A DNA stretch of 64,000 nt from Nymphaea colorata (taxonomy: Eukaryota > Streptophyta > Magnoliopsida > Nymphaeales > Nymphaeaceae): NCBI RefSeq assembly GCF_008831285.2, contig NC_045151.1, forward strand, positions 8,261,682 to 8,325,681, written 5' to 3'. Position 1 is the first letter of the stretch. Each line of letters begins with the position of its first letter. A program made the position numbers and the translations under genes. The notes below the pieces were generated by a model. The model did not search any database. It was not told the origin of the DNA and saw nothing but the letters and a program-made list of their open reading frames with translations. Shown here in pieces: positions 59,001 to 64,000 of the stretch.

Positions 59001-59540
59001 CCTGAACTTCCAGACCTCACCATGGACATCTTTTGCAAGGACAGTCTGCACGGGGGGATCGTTCGAGTAGTCAAGCTTCGGGAAGATGGTTTCAGCACAA
59101 TAACGGGGCACCGAGAAGCCACCCCCATTGTTGGCGTCTGACTGCGTCAAGGTCTTGGCGAAAGATGTGGGTTTATCGACATCCAATCCGCTATTCTCAC
59201 TGAAACTATCTTCTTCTTCAGCACCTCCAAAGCCATCCACCATTGGGCTCAAGGGAAAAAGCTTCAGCTTCACGAAAACTTCATCCGTTTCCCTATCAGC
59301 CAGGAACTTAACATCCCCAATCTTGCAGGGGATAAAGGGCGGCATCTTCAAGGAGGGCGGCAACTCAAAACTGCCTCCGGCATGCTCCGCGTGCCCTTGC
59401 GGGAAATAGTAAACCTTCGTGTTAACCTTGTGCATCTGGACCATGCCACCAGCACACGCATGCCAAAGCTGAGGATCCAGGCACCTCTCTCCATCCTTGC
59501 CAACGATGAAAGAATTTGACGAGTCTAGATTATTAGTCAT
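56051..59540 (-). CDS. ARF10/ARF16: Auxin response factor, clade C (ARF10/ARF16-type)
   Basis: Three exons on the minus strand, 59540-58368, 57831-56762 and 56120-56051, join in frame at GT-AG introns for 770 residues. The chosen start MTNNLDSSNSF lies just before the family N-terminus CLDPQLWHACAGGMVQM; an in-frame ATG at 59636 would add 32 residues. The B3 DNA-binding domain spans about 126-228 ([40 protein letters not shown]). The ARF domain follows (QPFEVIYFPRASTPEFCVKA; FMGTISSVQ), then a Ser/Gly/Asn-rich middle region with a repressor-like RLFG motif, then a C-terminal PB1 domain (CKVFMESEDVGRSLDLSSF; GDEPYSEFMKTARRVTILSD). It should bind TGTCTC/TGTCGG-type sites and repress auxin-responsive genes. 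Keeping PB1 separates it from ARF17. Confidence 0.95.
57557..57577 (-). promoter_or_regulatory. miR160 target site in the ARF coding sequence
   Basis: The plus strand here equals plant miR160 (TGCCTGGCTCCCTGTATGCC) at the first 20 of 21 positions, so the ARF mRNA can pair with miR160 with one mismatch at the miRNA 3' end. The site encodes GIQGARH near residue 476. Cleavage is expected opposite miRNA positions 10-11. Confidence 0.95.
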
Positions 59541-60515
59541 GGTAGGAGCAGGACATTCCCCAGAAACCTCCCAGATCCTCAGATCTAGTGCACAAGAACC
59601 CAAACTCCCTTTCTCAAACGGACTTCCTTCTCTCACAGAAGCACAAATCCAACGAAGAGATCAGGAAGGACGGCCCACATTCCAGGAGAAACACAAGAAA
59701 GCGCCAAGAGAAAGCGCAACCACGCTCATCCACCAAAATCAAAACCGATAAGGCCGCAGTTCAAAGATTAACCCAGAATTTAAGCAGAAGGGGAGTCTCG
59801 CACTGAAAATCAAAAAGAGGAGGCGCGTACATCCCTCTAGCGCCAAAACGATCCCAGATTTCCGTTTATTAAGGAAATCAGACCGCCAAACCACTACAAA
59901 CCCACAAGAGTCGAGGTCTCTACGCGATGAAAAAAAGAAAACCCTAAAACCAAAGCAAAAAAAATTTCTTACGAAGGGCAAATTCCCCAAGCTCAGACTC
60001 CGAAACAAAAGAAACCTTGTGCCAGAAAGTGCAAAATCCACCGAAGAGCCTACCGGAGCTCACTTTGCAGACTCAGAGACAGTTGCCCGGAGAAAACCCC
60101 AAATCCTGAACATATCAAGAAAAGTTGCGAACTCCTCGCTTTATCTCCCGACTCCATGGTACAGAAACGAAGGAATGCGAACTCATCGCGGCAAGAAAAC
60201 CCGGATCCGTGAATAGAGATGGAGTCAGTTTACCTTCCCCCCTCGAGCTCCGCCTCTTCTTGCTCTTGTTCCCCCTCCTCGATCTTTAGTCAGTCAGAGA
60301 TAGAGGTAAAAGAGAGTAAAGCACAGGCCCGACGCTGCAAACAAATCTCATTTGGAAGATCGCTAGACTTCACGATCCCTGTAGCGTGCTGGTGAAGCTA
60401 AAGACGAAGAGCCATGGCTGCACTCTCTCTCTCCCCTCCGCAAGCTGTGAAAGGGAGAAGGCACCAGCACTATGTTCGAGAGCGAAAGAGAGAGGGAGAG
60501 ACTGTTGAGGGAAGA
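59541..60515 (-). promoter_or_regulatory. ARF 5' leader (UTR, possibly with an intron) and upstream ORF
   Basis: About 1 kb separates a TATA-like box from the ATG. A 100-codon ORF (60041-59739, minus) would act as an upstream ORF if unspliced. GGTAGGCT near 60045-60052 and TTTGGTTTTAG near 59940-59950 could be intron ends and would remove part of it. The leader has CT-rich stretches near 60420-60500. I cannot decide the structure without transcripts. Confidence 0.5.
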
Positions 60516-60538
60516 AAACGAAAGGTCCGAACCAGCGG

Positions 60539-60546
60539 TATTTATG
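60539..60546 (-). promoter_or_regulatory. Probable TATA box of the ARF gene
   Basis: The minus strand reads CATAAATA in a GC-rich setting, with a CT-rich stretch beginning about 30 bp downstream, as in many plant core promoters. Confidence 0.55.
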
Positions 60547-60969
60547 GGCGGTGAGAAGAATGGAGGGGCAGGGTCGGGAGTTAAACCGAGCAGCTTAACT
60601 CGAGTTAGGAGATGAACAGTGCTGTCAGTGGAGTGCGCTCCAAAGTTCTAACCCGGGTTAAGCGGATCGCGGTCGATGCCACACAGCGGTCTGCACTCTG
60701 GAGTCCCCGTGGGTTCCGTTTGTCTAGGATGTCTAATTACGGAAACGCCCTCCTCTGAAAAGTCTATTTACAGAAGGAGGTCCGAGCGCGTAGTGTGTTG
60801 TTGACTTGTTTTCAGTCCGTGGGTCAGGTTTTGTCACAACTTTAACGGACTGAATCTCGCAGAATTTTTCTGAAGTTGGGGACTTGTATTTTGATTGTGG
60901 ACGTATTCATATGATTTAACTCACAGAATTATTTATCCAGACAACTTGAACAATCAAGCGAGTACATCA

Positions 60970-60974
<5 letters not shown>

Positions 60975-61001
<27 letters not shown>
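60975..61001. repeat. AT microsatellite in the ARF upstream region
   Basis: An uninterrupted AT dinucleotide run. A TGTCTC hexamer (auxin response element core, minus strand) lies next to it at 61003-61008; a lone hexamer is weak evidence. Confidence 0.85.
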
Positions 61002-61006
<5 letters not shown>

Positions 61007-61009
61007 CAT

Positions 61010-64000
61010 GAATTTACACGTGCCTGTTTTAATTCACGTATTCCTTTACCAATTTGTTACGCCAAATGTGTTTTGTTATTCAAAAATGTGATGTATTATG
61101 ATACCAACTTTTAAAATTGGTCCTTCATTCCTTGTGGATTTTAACATTTGTTTTATGTGCTAGAACAACAGTAAAGATGGGAAAGTGGCTCTCCTTCCAC
61201 TTCTCATTTTTATGTTCTATTTTTATTTTATGAATCTGGACAAATTTGTAGAACAAAACAGCCTCAAATTTGGTAGACGCTAAAGTCCGAGATGCGTGTC
61301 AAATGGGAGAGAAATGAAAGGGAAGCCGCTCTCCCATCTTTTCCACGTACAAGTCGTGTGCTCTTACTTGTGTGAAAAGTAACTCGTAAAATATAAGTTA
61401 TCGTCAAAATTTATTTGAAAATAAGATCGTTCAATGTGTTGTGTATTACATAACGAGCACTTTATGCACATTAACATTAAAACAACTTTTTAAAAAGTCG
61501 GATAGTAATAACTGAAGTTTAGGCGCACTAGCATTTACCAGCAAAAGGGAGAGAGGAGAAGTATAAAAGGTAAATTATGTTATGCAAAGTGTCGTTGAAC
61601 TTTAGAACAGAAAGGAAAAAAGGTTAAAGTCAATATATGTTGCACTCAATCAACGGAAGAAAACAAACAAACATGTCGCTGGATGTTCTTTTGGTGTGTG
61701 AATGTGAGCGCGACATTGCTGCTGCCTCCGCTGGCTGCAGGGAAGAATGTAAAGGGCCATTTAGTCATTTCGTTTGTCAAGAACATTTTCGTCCACCATA
61801 AGAGCAATAAATTCACAATAAAAAAAAGAAAAAATTTTAAGAAAGGAGACATGTTGTGGGGGAGGAAGGGCTAAGGCAAAAGCGTGAGGCCACGAGAGTC
61901 GAGGCGTTTTGGTTTTGGGATATGACTGTCATTTTCGGGGAAGGCGCAGAGTTCGTTCCCGTTCCCCGACGTCTGCCAGCGCTTCGTACGCAGCGGACGC
62001 GTCATTGTCGGCCTCGCGAGGGGCAAAACGGGACTGCGAACTTCTTCCTTCCTTCAAAATGACCGAACGGGACATCCTGCCGTTGGTCAAAGAAGGAAAT
62101 TCTCGGTTATCCCGACTTTTATTTTGACGAAACTGCCCCTTATGTACGACATTCCGGGGGATCCGATCTTGTCTCCCTCAACGCGAGGGCAGGGTCTTTG
62201 TCGTTTGCGGCAGAGTCAAAACGGCACGAAGTAATTTTCCTTTTTAACGGGCGAGTACCAACCTTGTCCTTGACCAGTGCGTCAGGGTTAGTTGGGTAAT
62301 TTCATATGAGCCGTCTGAATCTTGTGCACACGCTCGAAAGGAAATTTTATTTTATCTTGGCGCGAGTGCAGGAAATTCCATGTCCCCACTCGCACGTGTG
62401 TGCTTTTGGATGGGAGAAGCGACCAATGGCAAAGAAAGAGAGTGAATTCTGCTTTTGATGTTTGATAATTAATGCCCTTTGACCTTTTTTACAAGACAAA
62501 TATGTCGTTCATGATTTTGACCGCAGTAATCCACGCACATCCGTTTTACCCCCAAACTCACCTCGCTGGCTGAGCCCCAAGTCCGAAAATGCCTCTTTCA
62601 GGCACAGAGTTAAACAACATAAGAGCGGTTTTGTGGGTACACAAAATAACAAGTTATGGGAACAGTTTGACGACAATTTATTATTATTTAACGAAAGAAA
62701 GACACAATTTATATAAGAGGTTAAGTTCAATTCAGATGATATTCAATTTGGTTTAAGAGATTTAAGCAAGGAGGGGTTTTATCAAGTTGAAGTGTGGTGA
62801 AACAGCATCTAGAAGCATCGATCACCCATGTTTTTTGTGGTAGAGCATAAGAGGTTGGGTGAAGGTTTCAATTTTTTAAAATGAATCAAACACTTTTCTT
62901 GTAGAATAGAAAACACTTTTCTTGTAGAATAGAAGAGGTTGGGTGAAGGCTCTTAACTTTTTGAAATGAATCAAACACCACCCACCAGAGATGCATTATC
63001 ATCCAATTGCTACTCATCTAATTGTTCGTATGATTAGAGATTATTGGAAAGAGAAAAGGAAAAATAGCATTAACATAAGTCCAATAAAACGAAAACAAAG
63101 ATTTACATTTTGAAACTCAGCTCTTAGCTCTTAGTTATAAAAATTGTAAAAAAAAAAAAAAAAAAAAAAAAAATCAACGTTGGAACCTAAACGGAAAGAA
63201 GAGTTTTGACGCTGAATGGTTATCAAAGGAAAGAGGTGGCGGCGCCCGATTTCCTTCGGATTTTGTCACTTTTTCATTAGTTACGCTGATCCCACGCATA
63301 CCAATCTAATCCAATTGGTCGAAAGATTAACGATCGATGTAAATAAAGCCTAAGGGTAAGGGCGTAGCTTGCGAAGATGCCGATAGAGAATCAAGTGATT
63401 GCAATGAGAGTTTAATCGTTTGACTATAGAAGCCAAAACTTCGATGTCCATGTATCTGTAGAGTTAAGTACCACAACTGTTGCGTGTTTTTTTATCAAAA
63501 CTATTAGTGAAGCAAAAGGCTTTTATTTTTTATTTGTTGTAATTTCACGTTATCTTTAATCAATTTTTCAAGTACAAATATTCTATTCGAGTTTTCTACA
63601 GAAAAACAAAAGCGATTTTGAAAATGCCAGGGGATCGACTTCTCACTTTTACATTTCAAGTCAAGCTTTCCAGTCATCAAATGGAAGTAAGACGTTTGGA
63701 GAGAGAGGACCGTGCTCTTCGTGTTTCAAAATGACAAAAGCAACCTTGACGCCTTTCTTTTGACATATAGTCTTTTTTTGGAAGGTAGCTGGGGACCTTT
63801 AAAAGCGTGTTTACATGAAAAGAGACGAGGCCGTCAGTCTTAGCTGGTTGTGCAGTGAGGGCGTGAAATTACGTTGGTTCATGCTGTTCCGGCTATGCGA
63901 CGCGTTGGCTTCTTTTAGGCCGGGATGACCCAAAAAGCATGCATGACATCTCTAGTTCTCTATTTTCCAAAAACATTTGGTGACATGGAAAGTGAAGGAT
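61010..64000. other. No gene identified
   Basis: ARF upstream and intergenic sequence. It has a GC-richer patch at 61900-62350 without a recognisable protein, an adenine run at about 63149-63173, and a partial tandem duplication at 62840-62990 (ACACTTTTCTTGTAGAATAG and AAGAGGTTGGGTGAAGG each occur twice). No RNA gene or transposon end was found. Confidence 0.5.

Overview
The window is nuclear DNA of a flowering plant. The evidence is two intron-bearing genes of plant type, an ACD11-type sphingolipid transfer protein and a clade-C auxin response factor with a microRNA160 site, set among decayed plant transposons (Tekay and CRM Ty3/gypsy elements, a copia LTR, hAT elements and a FAR1/MULE-type gene). 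I cannot name the species. Nothing looks organellar or bacterial. No tRNA, rRNA or CRISPR locus was seen.

Layout. 1-5739: 5' half of a minus-strand Tekay-type element (A) with its primer-binding site and 2.9-kb LTR. 5740-9050: no intact gene, but three scraps of the thylakoid cytochrome-c biogenesis gene CCDA. 9080-11130: a broken hAT transposase and a degenerate tandem repeat. 11965-19335: a leucine-rich-repeat receptor pseudogene lying between two inverted repeats and split by a 5.3-kb hAT element that still has exact 8-bp target duplications. 19336-22700: repeats and two small inverted-repeat elements. 22914-26638: an intact four-exon ACD11-like gene. 26639-30900: a sequence block shared with the leader of the FAR1-like pseudogene, one exon-like scrap of a YEATS-domain (YAF9/GAS41) gene, and an hAT-type MITE with an exact 8-bp duplication. 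31020-40170: a FAR1/MULE-type pseudogene cut in two by a 6.7-kb CRM-clade retrotransposon. 41171-41546: a copia LTR with its primer-binding site. 42509-42661: a 153-bp hAT MITE. 43637-51572: a heavily deleted second Tekay-type element (B). 51573-56050: little that can be named. 56051-60546: an ARF10/ARF16-type gene on the minus strand with intact splice sites. 60600-64000: no gene seen.

The two working genes are independent. The ACD11-like protein is expected to move ceramide-1-phosphate between membranes and so restrain cell death. The ARF is expected to repress auxin-responsive genes and to be kept low by miR160. The rest is a layered record of insertion: hAT into an LRR gene fragment, CRM into a FAR1-like gene, copia beside that gene's leader, and MITEs just upstream of ACD11. 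I see no clearly new biochemical system. The most unusual structures are the inverted-repeat-flanked LRR/hAT composite and the CRM element that cuts the DNA-binding domain of a FAR1-like gene.

All homology calls come from reading motifs by eye. No search or alignment program was run.
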